A stretch of 64,000 bases of DNA from MR-S7 sp000400995. GTDB taxonomy: Bacteria > Pseudomonadota > Gammaproteobacteria > Burkholderiales > Burkholderiaceae_C. Position numbers and translations under genes: made by a program. The notes beneath the pieces were generated by a model. The model was given only the letters and a program-made list of their open reading frames with translations, did not search any database and was not told where the DNA came from. The DNA lies in the NCBI RefSeq assembly GCF_045291395.1, contig NZ_CP152342.1:682001-746000 (forward strand), in the 5' to 3' direction. Shown in pieces: positions 24,565 to 32,849 of this stretch. Position 1 is the stretch's first letter. Each line of letters starts with the position of its first letter.

Positions 24565-25785
24565 ATGGCGGCCGTGACCGCGCCCTTGCCGCCCCTTCCG
24601 TCCAGCCGCATCGCCCACCTCGACATGGATGCGTTCTATGCCTCCGTCGAGCTGCTGCGCTATCCGCAGCTCCAGGGGCTGCCCGTGGTCATCGGAGGCG
24701 GGCGCAGCGCGCAGGACGAGGCGCTGGCCGCCGCCTATGCCGGCCGGCTGGCGGACATCCCGGTAGACGCGTTCCCCCGGCTGCGGGACTATGCGGGCCG
24801 CGGCGTGATCACCACCGCCACCTACCCGGCGCGGCATTTCGGCGTGGGCTCGGCCATGGGCATGATGAAGGCCGCGCGCCTGTGCCCGCAGGCCATCCTG
24901 CTGCCGGTGGACTTCGCCGAGTACCGGCGGTTCTCGCGGCGGTTCAAGGAGGTCATCGTCTCCATCGCCCCGGTCATGGAGGACCGCGGCGTGGACGAGG
25001 TGTACATCGACTTCACCGAAGTCCCCGGCGGCCAGGAGGAGGGCGGCCGAGCGCTGGCGCAGCGCATCCAGCGGCGCATCGCCGAGGCCACGGGCCTGAC
25101 CTGCTCCATCGGCGTGGCGCCCAACAAGCTCATCGCCAAGATGGCGAGCGAGTTCAACAAGCCCAATGGCATCTCCGTCGTCCACCCGGATGACCTGCAA
25201 ACGCTGATCTGGCCCCTGGCCTGCCGCAAGATCAACGGCGTGGGCCCCAAGGCGGATGCCAGGCTGCAGGGCCATGGCATCCACACCATCGGCGAGCTGG
25301 CCGTGCGGCCGCGCGAGTGGCTGGTGGAGCACTTCGGCCGCTCCTACGGCGCCTGGCTGCACGACGCAGCCTGGGGCCGCGACAGCCGGCCCGTGGTCAC
25401 CGAGAGCGAGCCCGTCTCCATGAGCCGCGAGACCACCTTCGACCGCGACCTGCACGCCGTGGCCGACCGGGCCGAGCTGGGGCGCATCTTCACCGAGCTG
25501 TGCGAACAGGTGGCGGGCGACCTCCAGCGCAAGGGCTACGTGGGCAAGACCATCGGCATCAAGCTGCGCTACGACGATTTCAAGATCGCCACGCGCGACC
25601 AGACGGTGGAGCGCCACACGCAGGACGCGGCCGTCATCCGGCGGGTGGCGGGCCTGTGCCTCAAGCGCGTGCCCCTGACCAAGCGCCTGCGCCTGCTGGG
25701 CGTGCGCGTGGGCAACCTGCTGCCCGAGGCCTGCGCCGCGGCGCTGCCGCCACCGGGCTGGGGCGAAAGCGCGCCGCTGTTCTGA
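24565..25785 (+). CDS. dinB: DNA polymerase IV (Y-family)
   Basis: This 406-residue translesion polymerase shows catalytic carboxylates in HLDMDAFYASVE and DEVYIDFT, a CSIGVAPNKLIAKMASEFNK palm segment and INGVGPKADARL (helix-hairpin-helix). Compared with E. coli DinB there is an extra stretch of roughly 28 residues between VIGGG (about 48) and GVITTATYPARHFG (about 75). The C-terminal tail has no clear QLxLF clamp motif; the last residues are WGESAPLF. ATG 24565 fits the conserved N-terminus; an open frame continues upstream into the repeat. Confidence 0.87.
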   Translation: MAAVTAPLPPLPSSRIAHLDMDAFYASVELLRYPQLQGLPVVIGGGRSAQDEALAAAYAGRLADIPVDAFPRLRDYAGRGVITTATYPARHFGVGSAMGMMKAARLCPQAILLPVDFAEYRRFSRRFKEVIVSIAPVMEDRGVDEVYIDFTEVPGGQEEGGRALAQRIQRRIAEATGLTCSIGVAPNKLIAKMASEFNKPNGISVVHPDDLQTLIWPLACRKINGVGPKADARLQGHGIHTIGELAVRPREWLVEHFGRSYGAWLHDAAWGRDSRPVVTESEPVSMSRETTFDRDLHAVADRAELGRIFTELCEQVAGDLQRKGYVGKTIGIKLRYDDFKIATRDQTVERHTQDAAVIRRVAGLCLKRVPLTKRLRLLGVRVGNLLPEACAAALPPPGWGESAPLF

Positions 25786-25797
25786 AAAAATGCCGAC

Positions 25798-26685
25798 ATG
25801 AAACTCCACTTCCTGCACACCCTCATCGCCGTCATCAGGCACGGCTCGTTCGCCGCCGCCGCGCCGGAGGTGAACCTGACGGCCAGCGCCGTGGGCATGC
25901 AGATCCGCCAGCTGGAGATCTACTTCGGCCGCCCGCTGTTCGACCGCTCGGGCCGCGCGGTGCGGCCCACGCCGCTGGCGCTGGAGGTGGCGGCGGCCGT
26001 GGAGTCCGCGCTGGGCACGCTGGAGCAGCTGCGCTCGCGCACCGAGGCCGCCGTGACCGGCCATGTGCGCCTGGGCATCATCGAATCCGCCCAGGTGGCC
26101 TTGCTGCCGCAGGCCATGCTGGCGCTGCGCAAATCGGTGCCGGGGCTGGAAGTGCATTGCGCGCGCGGCGTCTCGCAGCAGCTGCTGCAGGACCTGAAGG
26201 CCGGGCGGCTGGACGTGGCCGTGCTCGTGCGGCCCGAAACGGGCGGGTCGAGCCGCCTGGGCTGGACGCCCCTGCTCACCGAATCCTTCGTGCTCGTAGC
26301 GCCGGCCCAGGCGCGCGGGCGCAACGTGCGCGAACTGCTGGCCGCGCACGAGTGGATCCGCCTGGACCGCAGCGCCACGGGCGGGCGCATCGCCGCGGCC
26401 TTCGTGGAAGCCACGCTGCCGGGCAAGCGCGAATTCCTCGAGCTGCCGGGCACCGATGCCATCGTGGCCATGGTGTCGGCGGGCGTGGGCGTGTCGGTGG
26501 TTCCCGAGCTGCGCGAGGACGTGCGGCGCACCTGGCCCGTGCGCGAGGTCGGCCTGGGCCGGCGCGGGCCCACGCGCCAGATCGCGCTGGTGTGCCGCGC
26601 GGGCGATGCGGAGGATCGGCGTATCCAGGCCGTGCTGCGCGCGTTCCAGGCATCCGTGGCGCAGGGACGGCACGGCAGCGCCTGA
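25798..26685 (+). CDS. LysR-type transcriptional regulator
   Basis: The 295-residue regulator has an N-terminal helix-turn-helix (residues about 2-60, GSFAAAAPEVNLTASAVGMQ) and a substrate-binding domain. It follows dinB by 12 bp but faces the catabolic operon that starts at 26842 on the same strand, and is the likely local regulator of that operon. A 25-bp dyad lies between them. Confidence 0.87.
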   Translation: MKLHFLHTLIAVIRHGSFAAAAPEVNLTASAVGMQIRQLEIYFGRPLFDRSGRAVRPTPLALEVAAAVESALGTLEQLRSRTEAAVTGHVRLGIIESAQVALLPQAMLALRKSVPGLEVHCARGVSQQLLQDLKAGRLDVAVLVRPETGGSSRLGWTPLLTESFVLVAPAQARGRNVRELLAAHEWIRLDRSATGGRIAAAFVEATLPGKREFLELPGTDAIVAMVSAGVGVSVVPELREDVRRTWPVREVGLGRRGPTRQIALVCRAGDAEDRRIQAVLRAFQASVAQGRHGSA

Positions 26686-26694
26686 AGGCTGCAC

Positions 26695-26719
26695 GATCCA
26701 CCAAATTCCTTGGTGGATC
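26695..26719. promoter_or_regulatory. 25-bp dyad upstream of the rraA-like operon
   Basis: The arms GATCCACCAA and TTGGTGGATC are exact reverse complements around the 5-bp spacer ATTCC. There is no T-run after it, so it is more likely an operator (possibly for the LysR protein encoded just upstream) than a terminator. The region 26720-26841 holds no gene. Confidence 0.45.
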
Positions 26720-26841
26720 GGACAACGAAAACGCGGCCATCGTTCGGGCCGAAAAACCTACGATTCCCTCAGTCGCGCTGCAAGGGTTGCCGGGGAAAGG
26801 CAGGCCTGACGTGCGTTGTTCCACCCTTCACGGTCCACGCC

Positions 26842-27549
26842 ATGCCCAATATCGGCTTTCGTATCTTCCAACGCATCCACCGCCCCGCGCCCGACTTGGT
26901 GCAGGGCTTTCGCGGCCTGCCCGTCGCCAACATCGCCGACGAGATGGGGCGCATGTTCTGCATGGACACGGGCATCCGCCCCTTGAACAAGGCGCCGCTG
27001 CTGGGCACGGCCTTCACCGTGCGCGCCCGCCCCGGCTGCAACCTGATGCTGCACCGCGCGATCGACATGGCCGAGCCCGGCGACGTGATCGTCGTGGAGG
27101 ACCAGGGCGACCAGGCGAACGCGCTGACCGGCGAGAACATGATGATGTGGGCCGCGCGCCGCGGCGTCGCGGGCGTGGTGATCGACGGCGCGGTGCGCGA
27201 CCTCGAATCCATCGGCGCGATGGCGTTCCCCGTGTACTCGCGCGGCATCAACCCGCGCGGGCCGCACAAGAGCGGGCCCGGCGAGATCAACGTGCCGATC
27301 TCCTGCGGCGGCGTGGTGGTGCACCCCGGCGACATCGTCGCGGGCGACCAGGACGGCGTGCTGGTGATCGCGCCGCGCGATGCGCAAGCGGTGCTGGGCA
27401 AGGCCCGCGCCAAGCTGCAAAAGGAGATCGCCACGCGCGAGGCCATCAACGCCGGCACCTGGGACCGCTCGGGCTACAGCGAAGAGGTGCTGCGCACGAT
27501 GGGCTGCGAGATCATCGACGCGGCCTACGCCGACGTGGAGGGCCGCTGA
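26842..27549 (+). CDS. RraA-family aldolase, 4-carboxy-4-hydroxy-2-oxoadipate aldolase-like
   Basis: The 235-residue protein has the RraA/LigK fold. The motifs ENMMMWAARRGVAGVVIDGAVRD and VVVHPGDIVAGDQDGVLVI carry the metal- and pyruvate-binding residues of the aldolase group. Such enzymes split 4-carboxy-4-hydroxy-2-oxoadipate into pyruvate and oxaloacetate in protocatechuate or gallate meta-cleavage. RraA itself (RNase E inhibitor) is shorter, about 160 residues, and does not occur in such operons. A LigI-like hydrolase four genes on supports the catabolic role. Confidence 0.77.
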   Translation: MPNIGFRIFQRIHRPAPDLVQGFRGLPVANIADEMGRMFCMDTGIRPLNKAPLLGTAFTVRARPGCNLMLHRAIDMAEPGDVIVVEDQGDQANALTGENMMMWAARRGVAGVVIDGAVRDLESIGAMAFPVYSRGINPRGPHKSGPGEINVPISCGGVVVHPGDIVAGDQDGVLVIAPRDAQAVLGKARAKLQKEIATREAINAGTWDRSGYSEEVLRTMGCEIIDAAYADVEGR

Positions 27550-28442
27550 TGACCGCGCGCAACGACAACATGCCCGTGCTGGGCTTCATCGGCCTGGGCG
27601 AGGCCGCCTTCCACATCGCGCGCGGCCTGCATGGCGAGGGCCTGCGCGGCATCCGCGCCTACGACAAGTTCTGGAACGTGCCGCCGCAGTCCGACCTCGT
27701 GGCGCAGCGCGCGGGCGAGGCCTCGGTCACCCTGGCGCCAAGCCTGCAGGCGCTGGTCGAGGGCTGCGACATCGTCGTCTCCGCCGTCAGCGCCAACCTG
27801 GCCGTGCCACTGGCGCGCGAGAGCGCGGCGTGGCTGCGGCCGGGGCAGGTCTATGCCGACCTCAATTCGGCCGGGCCGCAGACCAAGATCGAGGCTGCCG
27901 CCATCGTCGCGCCCACGGGCGCCGCGTTCGTCGACGGCGCCATCATGGGCACCGTGCCGGGCCTCGGCCACAAGGTGCCCACGCTCGTGTGCGGCGAGGG
28001 CGCGCAGCGCTTCGCGGACGTGCTGCGGCCCTTCGGCATGCAGCTCACCGTGCTGGAAGGCGCGGCTGGCAAGGCATCGGCCTCCAAGATGCTGCGCAGC
28101 ATCTTCATGAAGGGCGTCGTCGCGCTGCTGCTGGAGACGGTGCTCGCGGGCCACGAATACGGGCTGGAGGACGACCTGCTCGATTCGATCGCCGAGACCT
28201 TCGCGGCCGGGCCGTTCCTCGAAGTGGCCAACGGCCTGATCGCGCGCGGCGTGATCCATGCCGAGCGCCGCGCGCACGAAATGGACGAGGTGGTCGCCAC
28301 GCTGCGTGCGGCGGGCGTGGACGACACCATGTCGCTCGCCACGCGCGACAAGCTGCTGAAGATCGCCGCCGCTGGCTACAAGGCCCACTTCAAGGGCGTG
28401 GCGCCGCGCGACTTTCACGACATCTTCACGCTCGGTCGCTGA
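27549..28442 (+). CDS. NAD(P)-dependent oxidoreductase of the beta-hydroxyacid dehydrogenase type
   Basis: The 297-residue protein has an N-terminal Rossmann domain (VLGFIGLGEAAFHIARGL) and a C-terminal helical domain of the DUF1932 type (GKASASKMLRSIFMKGVVAL). GAIMGTVPG fits the substrate loop. It overlaps the aldolase stop (TGATG), so both act in one pathway, perhaps reducing an oxo-acid such as 4-oxalomesaconate tautomers. The substrate is not evident. Confidence 0.8.
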   Translation: MTARNDNMPVLGFIGLGEAAFHIARGLHGEGLRGIRAYDKFWNVPPQSDLVAQRAGEASVTLAPSLQALVEGCDIVVSAVSANLAVPLARESAAWLRPGQVYADLNSAGPQTKIEAAAIVAPTGAAFVDGAIMGTVPGLGHKVPTLVCGEGAQRFADVLRPFGMQLTVLEGAAGKASASKMLRSIFMKGVVALLLETVLAGHEYGLEDDLLDSIAETFAAGPFLEVANGLIARGVIHAERRAHEMDEVVATLRAAGVDDTMSLATRDKLLKIAAAGYKAHFKGVAPRDFHDIFTLGR

Positions 28443-28485
28443 GCCGGGCCTCCCTTTTCCCCATAAAACCCAGGAGACCTTCGCC

Positions 28486-29472
28486 ATGGCATTCCTTCGC
28501 ACTTCCTTCACCCGGCGCTCGCTCGCCGTGCTGGCCGCAACGGCCCTGCTGGCAGGCACGGCCAGCGCCGCGGGCTATCCCGAACGGCCCATCACCATCG
28601 TCGTGGCCTTCGCGCCCGGCGGCAACGTGGACGCCACGGCGCGCGCCATCGGCCCCGCGCTCAGCAAGGCGCTGGGGCAGCCCGTGGTCATCGACAACCG
28701 CGCGGGCGGCGGCGGCACCATCGGCAGCACGCTGGTGGCGCGCGCCAAGCCCGACGGCTACACGCTGATGGTCGGCAGCACGGCCACCAATGCCACGGCG
28801 CCCGCGATGCTCAAGGCCGCGGCCTACGACCCGGTCAAGAGCTTTACCGCGATCGGCGGTATCAGCACCACGCCGTCGGTGGTCGTGGTGGCGCCCAAGA
28901 CCACGGCCCGCACGTACCAGCAGCTCGTGGAGCAAAGCCGCGCGCAGCCGCAGGGCTTCAGCATGGGCTCGCCCGGCACCGGCTCGCTCAACCACCTGAC
29001 CACCGAGCTGCTCAAGCAGAAGACCGGCCTGAATGCCACCCATATCCCCTACAAGGGCGCGGGCCCGGCGCTGTCGGACCTGCTGGGCAGCCAGCTCGAC
29101 GCGATGGTGGACCAGCTCAGCTCTTCGGCCCCGTTCATCAAGGACGGGCGCCTGCGCGCCGTGGCGCAGACCGGCGCCCAGCGCTCGCCCGTGCTGCCCG
29201 ACGTGCCCACGCTGCGCGAGCAGGGCGTCGAGGGCGTGGACGTGGCCGTGTACACCGGCCTGTTCGCCCCGGCCGGGCTGCCGCGCGACGTGGAGCAGAA
29301 GCTCGTGAAGGCGCTCGGCGAGGCGCTGCAGGACGCCGACGTGCAGCAGCGCCTGGCCGCGCAGGGCTCCGAGCGCATCGCCATGGACCAGCCCGGGTTC
29401 GCACGCTACGTGGCCGATGAGGCGCGTCGCTGGAGCGAGGTGATCCGCACCGCCGGCATCGCGCAGGACTGA
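28486..29472 (+). CDS. TctC/Bug-family solute-binding protein
   Basis: The 328-residue periplasmic protein has a signal peptide (AVLAATALLAGTASAAG) and the motifs YPERPITIVVAFAPGG, VVIDNRAGGGG and DGYTLMVG. It has an AGGAG site at 28471-28475. It belongs to the aldolase operon and probably collects its aromatic or carboxylic acid substrate. Confidence 0.87.
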   Translation: MAFLRTSFTRRSLAVLAATALLAGTASAAGYPERPITIVVAFAPGGNVDATARAIGPALSKALGQPVVIDNRAGGGGTIGSTLVARAKPDGYTLMVGSTATNATAPAMLKAAAYDPVKSFTAIGGISTTPSVVVVAPKTTARTYQQLVEQSRAQPQGFSMGSPGTGSLNHLTTELLKQKTGLNATHIPYKGAGPALSDLLGSQLDAMVDQLSSSAPFIKDGRLRAVAQTGAQRSPVLPDVPTLREQGVEGVDVAVYTGLFAPAGLPRDVEQKLVKALGEALQDADVQQRLAAQGSERIAMDQPGFARYVADEARRWSEVIRTAGIAQD

Positions 29473-29473
29473 C

Positions 29474-30298
29474 ATGCCCGCGTTGCCGCCACTCGCATGC
29501 GACAGCCACATGCACGTGTTCGACGGGCGCTTCGCGTTCGCCCCGCAGGCGCATCTGCGCCCGCCGCCGGCCACCGTGCAGGACTACCGGCAGGTGCAGC
29601 AGCGGCTGGGCCTGGCACGGGTGGTGGTGGTGCAGCCCTCCAGCTACGGCATGGACAACCGCTGCACGCTCGACGCCGTGGCCCGCCTGGGGCCGCAGGC
29701 AGCGCGTGCCGTCGTCGTCGTGGAGCCTGGCACGGACGAGGCGGAGCTTGGGCGGCTGCACGCACAGGGCGCGCGCGGCGTGCGCCTGAACCTCGCGCGC
29801 GGGGCGGCACCCGACCTGTCCGCCTGGGCGCGGCTGCTGCAGCGCGCACGGCCGCTGGGCTGGCACCTGCAGCTGCACTGCGGCCTGTCCGCGCTCGAAG
29901 AACTGGCGCCCTGGCTGGAGGGGCTGCCTGTGCCCACCGTGCTCGACCACCTGGCGCGCGTGCCGCCGCAGGCGGATGCGCGGGCGCTGGCCACGCTGCG
30001 GCGCCTGCTGGACGGCGGCCGGCTCTGGGTCAAGCTCTCGGCACCGTACCTGGACAGCCGTGCGGGGCCGCCCGGCTACGGCGATATGCAGGACGCGGCG
30101 CGCTGGCTGCTGGCGCAGGCGCCCGATCGCATGCTCTGGGGCTCCGACTGGCCGCACCCCGCCGCCACGGCGGGCGAGGTGCCGATGCCCGATGACGCCG
30201 CGCTGCTGCACGGCGCGCTCGCGTGGTGCGGCACGCAGGCACTGGCCGACCGGGTGCTGCAAGGCAACCCGGCCGCGCTCTACGGCTTCGGCTCTTAG
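29474..30298 (+). CDS. Amidohydrolase, 2-pyrone-4,6-dicarboxylate hydrolase (LigI)-like
   Basis: The 274-residue TIM-barrel enzyme has the metal-site motif CDSHMHVFD (residues about 10-18), QLHCG and WGSDWPHP near the end, all typical of the amidohydrolase-2 group to which LigI belongs. LigI opens 2-pyrone-4,6-dicarboxylate in protocatechuate 4,5-cleavage; together with a LigK-like aldolase in the operon this is the best guess. It starts one base after the Bug stop. Its TAG stop (30296-30298) is shared with the target site of the insertion sequence. Confidence 0.77.
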   Translation: MPALPPLACDSHMHVFDGRFAFAPQAHLRPPPATVQDYRQVQQRLGLARVVVVQPSSYGMDNRCTLDAVARLGPQAARAVVVVEPGTDEAELGRLHAQGARGVRLNLARGAAPDLSAWARLLQRARPLGWHLQLHCGLSALEELAPWLEGLPVPTVLDHLARVPPQADARALATLRRLLDGGRLWVKLSAPYLDSRAGPPGYGDMQDAARWLLAQAPDRMLWGSDWPHPAATAGEVPMPDDAALLHGALAWCGTQALADRVLQGNPAALYGFGS

Positions 30299-31139
30299 AA
30301 CGTGTTCAAGGTCTCTGTCGATATGAGAAGCTCGCAGGGTGAGAAAGAGCTACCCGAGCGACATCAGTCGCGAACAATTCGAGATCATCAAGCCGTTGCT
30401 GGAGAGCGCACGCAAGAAGACAGCGCCGCGCAAGATAGACCTGTACGAGGTGTTCTGCGCGGTGCTGTACCTGCTGCGCACGGGCTGCCAGTGGAGAGCG
30501 CTGCCCAGTGACTACCCGAAATGGCGCACGGTGCATTCGTACTGGGCCATCTGGAGCGAGCCGCGCGAGGGTGGCAGCCTGCTGGAGCAGGCTTTAAAAA
30601 AATCAGGTTGGCGCGGCCCGCGAGAAACTGGGTCGCAACGCCTGCAGCGCGTTCTTGATCGTGGACGCGCAGAGCGTGAAGAACGCGGATCCGGCGGCAT
30701 TGAGGGGCTATGACGCGGGCAAGAAGGTCTCGGGGATCAAGCGCCACATCGCGGTGGATACGCAAGGGCTGCCCCATGCGGTGGCGGTGACCACGGCCGA
30801 GGTGACGGACCGCAAAGGGGCATCGGGGGCGCTCAAGCGCTGCAAGCCCACCTTGGGCCGGGTGCAAAGCTTGCTGTGCGATAGCGGCTATGTCGGCCAG
30901 CCGTTCTCGCAGGGTGTTAGGGGCATCCTGGGCGAGCACGTGACGGTACAGATTGCCAAGCGCAGCGAGTTGCACACCTTCAAGGTCATGCCCAAGCGCT
31001 GGATTGTCGAGCGCAGCTTTGCGTGGTTGGAGAAGAACCGCAGGCTATGGAAGAACTGCGAGCGCTGGCTCAACACCAGTTTGCAGTTCGTCCATCTGGC
31101 CTTCCTGGGCCTCTTGCTCAGAAGACTTTGAACACGTTC
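30298..31139 (+). mobile_element. Complete IS5-family insertion sequence
   Basis: This 842-bp element is bounded by near-perfect inverted repeats: GAACGTGTTCAAGGTCT at the left and its reverse complement with one mismatch at the right (from 31123). It is flanked by the target duplication TTA (30295-30297 and 31140-31142), as in the IS427/IS1031 groups of the IS5 family. It carries one transposase split over two frames. Confidence 0.88.
30339..31131 (+). CDS. IS5-family transposase, two frames joined at a poly-A run
   Basis: The first frame (GTG 30339 to about 30602) carries the N-terminal DUF4096-type domain (LYEVFCAVLYLLRTGCQW). The second (to 31131) has the DDE residues: Asp in FLIVDAQSVKNAD, Asp in LLCDSGYVGQP and Glu in WIVERSFAWLEKNRR. 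The frames meet at TTT followed by seven A (30596-30602). Removing one A gives a continuous protein (ALKNQVGAARE). This could be programmed slippage, used by some members of the family, or an inactivating extra base. The unshifted reading stops at 30713. Confidence 0.78.
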
Positions 31140-32006
31140 TTAGGCGCGGCCTGCCATCGCCGAGGCAGGCTGGCCCTGCAGCGCGGCGGCCATCAAGGGC
31201 AGCGCCGGCGCGAGCGCGGCGTCGTCCGGCGCGCAGGCCAGGCCCAGGTGGCGGGCGAAGGGCAGGGCCGCATCCAGCGGCCGGGCGATGCAGCGCGGCG
31301 CATGGGCCGCGTGCGACTGCGGCACGACGGCCAGGCCCAGGCCCAGCTCCACCATCTGCAGCAGGGCTTCCTCGCGCGCGGCGCTGGCCCGTACCTCGAA
31401 GGTGATGCCCTGCTGCGCCAGCAGCCGGGCGAAGCGCTCGTGCAGCGGGCAGTAGGGCCGCTCGATCAGGGGCAGGCCCTGCAGGTCGGCGAGGGCGAAG
31501 CGGGCCTTGAAGCGCAGTGGATGCCGCTCGGGCACGAGCATCACGTAGGGTTCGCGCGCCACGCTCTCGAACAGGTCGCCCTCGGGCTTGCAGTGGTCGG
31601 CCACGAGGCGCAGCCGCGCCTCGCCGGGCGTGGCGGTCAGGCGGATCAGCGCGGCGGGCCAGTGCGCATCGATCCAGGAGAGCAGCGGCGCCGCGCTGCG
31701 CAGCAGCACGTCGTCGGGCAGGTGGAGGGCCAGCACCTCGCGCGGCGCCTCGCGGAAGTCGCGCACCATCGCGCCGGCCTGCGCCAGCAGGCTGCAGGCG
31801 CGCGGGTAGAGCCGCTCGCCCGCGGGCGTGGGCGCCAGGCCCGCGCGGCTGCGCTGGAACAGCGGGCTGCCCAGCACGTCTTCCAGTCCCTTGATGGCCA
31901 TGCTGATCGAGGGCTGCGCCACGTGGCAGCGGCGTGCGGCGGCGGTGACGCCGCCTTCCTCGTAGGCGGCGACGAAGTAGCCCAGGGCGCGCAGGTCGAA
32001 CAGCAT
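31140..32006 (-). CDS. LysR-type transcriptional regulator
   Basis: The 288-residue regulator has an N-terminal helix-turn-helix (GVTAAARRCHVAQPSISMAI) and a substrate-binding domain with the ELGLGLAVVPQ segment. ATG 32006 fits the family start MLFDLRAL; a GTG at 32027 is an alternative. It is convergent with the LigI-like operon, from which the insertion sequence now separates it, and its TAA stop is formed by the target duplication. It may regulate the small gene upstream or the catabolic operon. Confidence 0.85.
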   Translation of the reverse strand: MLFDLRALGYFVAAYEEGGVTAAARRCHVAQPSISMAIKGLEDVLGSPLFQRSRAGLAPTPAGERLYPRACSLLAQAGAMVRDFREAPREVLALHLPDDVLLRSAAPLLSWIDAHWPAALIRLTATPGEARLRLVADHCKPEGDLFESVAREPYVMLVPERHPLRFKARFALADLQGLPLIERPYCPLHERFARLLAQQGITFEVRASAAREEALLQMVELGLGLAVVPQSHAAHAPRCIARPLDAALPFARHLGLACAPDDAALAPALPLMAAALQGQPASAMAGRA

Positions 32007-32019
32007 GGTGTGCGGGGGA

Positions 32020-32427
32020 TCAGGCACCCGTGGGCGCGATGGTGGTGACGGTTTCGCGGAAGTAGTCCAGTCGGCCCTGGACGGAGTGGCTCACGATCCA
32101 GGTCACGCTCTCCACCTCGCGCTGCTGCACGGCATAGAAGAAGCGCTGGTGGAAGCGCGTGAGCACCCAGTCGTCGCCCAGCGCCTGGCTCTGGGTCTGC
32201 ACGATCTGCGTGCCGCGCGGAAAGACTTCCGCCGCCAGGCGCTGCAGCACGGCCAGCAGGCCGGCTTTGTCTTTCGCTTGCTGCCACGAGACGTCGGCCG
32301 TGTCGCGGTAGTGGTCGATGCGGAAGTCCACGCCATCGTCGATGTGCGCGAGCAGCGTCGGCACGTCGCCGGCGGCGAAGGCGTTCAGCACGTGGTCGAT
32401 GGGGTAGGGCATGGTGGCGGTGTGCAT
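32020..32427 (-). CDS. SnoaL/NTF2-like small protein
   Basis: The 135-residue protein looks like a cone-shaped NTF2/SnoaL fold: an N-terminal helix (DHVLNAFAAGDVPTLLAHI), DGVDFRIDHY and a C-terminal strand region (RFHQRFFYAV). Such proteins are small ligand-binding or isomerase-type enzymes. ATG 32427 has an AGGAG site; the frame remains open to 32478. It lies just upstream of the LysR gene with a 13-bp gap and is probably co-transcribed with it. Specific function unknown. Confidence 0.65.
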   Translation of the reverse strand: MHTATMPYPIDHVLNAFAAGDVPTLLAHIDDGVDFRIDHYRDTADVSWQQAKDKAGLLAVLQRLAAEVFPRGTQIVQTQSQALGDDWVLTRFHQRFFYAVQQREVESVTWIVSHSVQGRLDYFRETVTTIAPTGA

Positions 32428-32549
32428 GGGCAGGCTCCTGGGTGAAAGAAGCCGCGACTGTAGGAAGCCGTGATCCATTCGTAAATTATTTTATTTGTTC
32501 GAGATCAGAATAAAAAACCGATGGCTCCGTGGGCCGTGCCGGTGCCTTC

Positions 32550-32555
32550 TACAAT
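32550..32555 (+). promoter_or_regulatory. Candidate -10 element for the riboswitch transcript
   Basis: TACAAT lies about 45 bp before the FMN aptamer. A matching -35 is weak. The segment 32428-32549 is AT-rich for this genome and holds no gene; it carries the start of the leftward NTF2-like transcript. Confidence 0.35.
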
Positions 32556-32600
32556 GCGCGGGCCGGCGCCGCGTCGCTTCGTTCGCGGTGCCGGCAAGCG

Positions 32601-32758
32601 TTCTCAGGGCGGGGCGGAATTCCCCACCGGCGGTAGGCGCGGGGCGACCCGCGCGAGCCCGCGAGCGCCCCGGTGCCGTCTTGTGGATGGCCGCCGGGGG
32701 TCAGCAGATCTGGTGCGATGCCAGGGCCGACGGTCACAGTCCGGATGAAAGAGAACGC
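32601..32758 (+). ncRNA. FMN riboswitch (RFN element)
   Basis: All conserved blocks of the RFN aptamer are present in order: TTCTCAGGGCGGGG, GGAATTCCCCACCGGCGGTA, the variable arm GAGCCCGCGAGCG, GGTCAGCAGATCTGGTG, GATGCCAGGGCCGACGGTCA and GTCCGGATGAAAGAGAACG. It binds flavin mononucleotide and lies 92 bp upstream of a lumazine synthase gene. It should lower expression when FMN is plentiful. Confidence 0.95.
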
Positions 32759-32762
32759 GAGT

Positions 32763-32805
32763 GCCATGCCCCCGGCGTGCCTGACCGCGCGCCGGGGGGC
32801 GTGGC
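32763..32805 (+). promoter_or_regulatory. Expression-platform hairpin of the FMN riboswitch
   Basis: GCCATGCCCCCGGCG pairs with CGCCGGGGGGCGTGGC around a 12-base loop, with one bulged G and one G-U pair. No U-run follows, so control is more likely translational or through Rho than by an intrinsic terminator. The ribosome-binding region of ribH begins about 35 bases further on. Confidence 0.5.
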
Positions 32806-32849
32806 TTCGCGTGCGCGCCCTGGTTCATGTCCCTTGTCTGGAACTCACC

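Noticed and set aside
26842..27549. RraA-like gene considered as a regulator of RNase E activity
   Set aside because: It is about 70 residues longer than RraA and lies in a catabolic operon with a LigI-like hydrolase.
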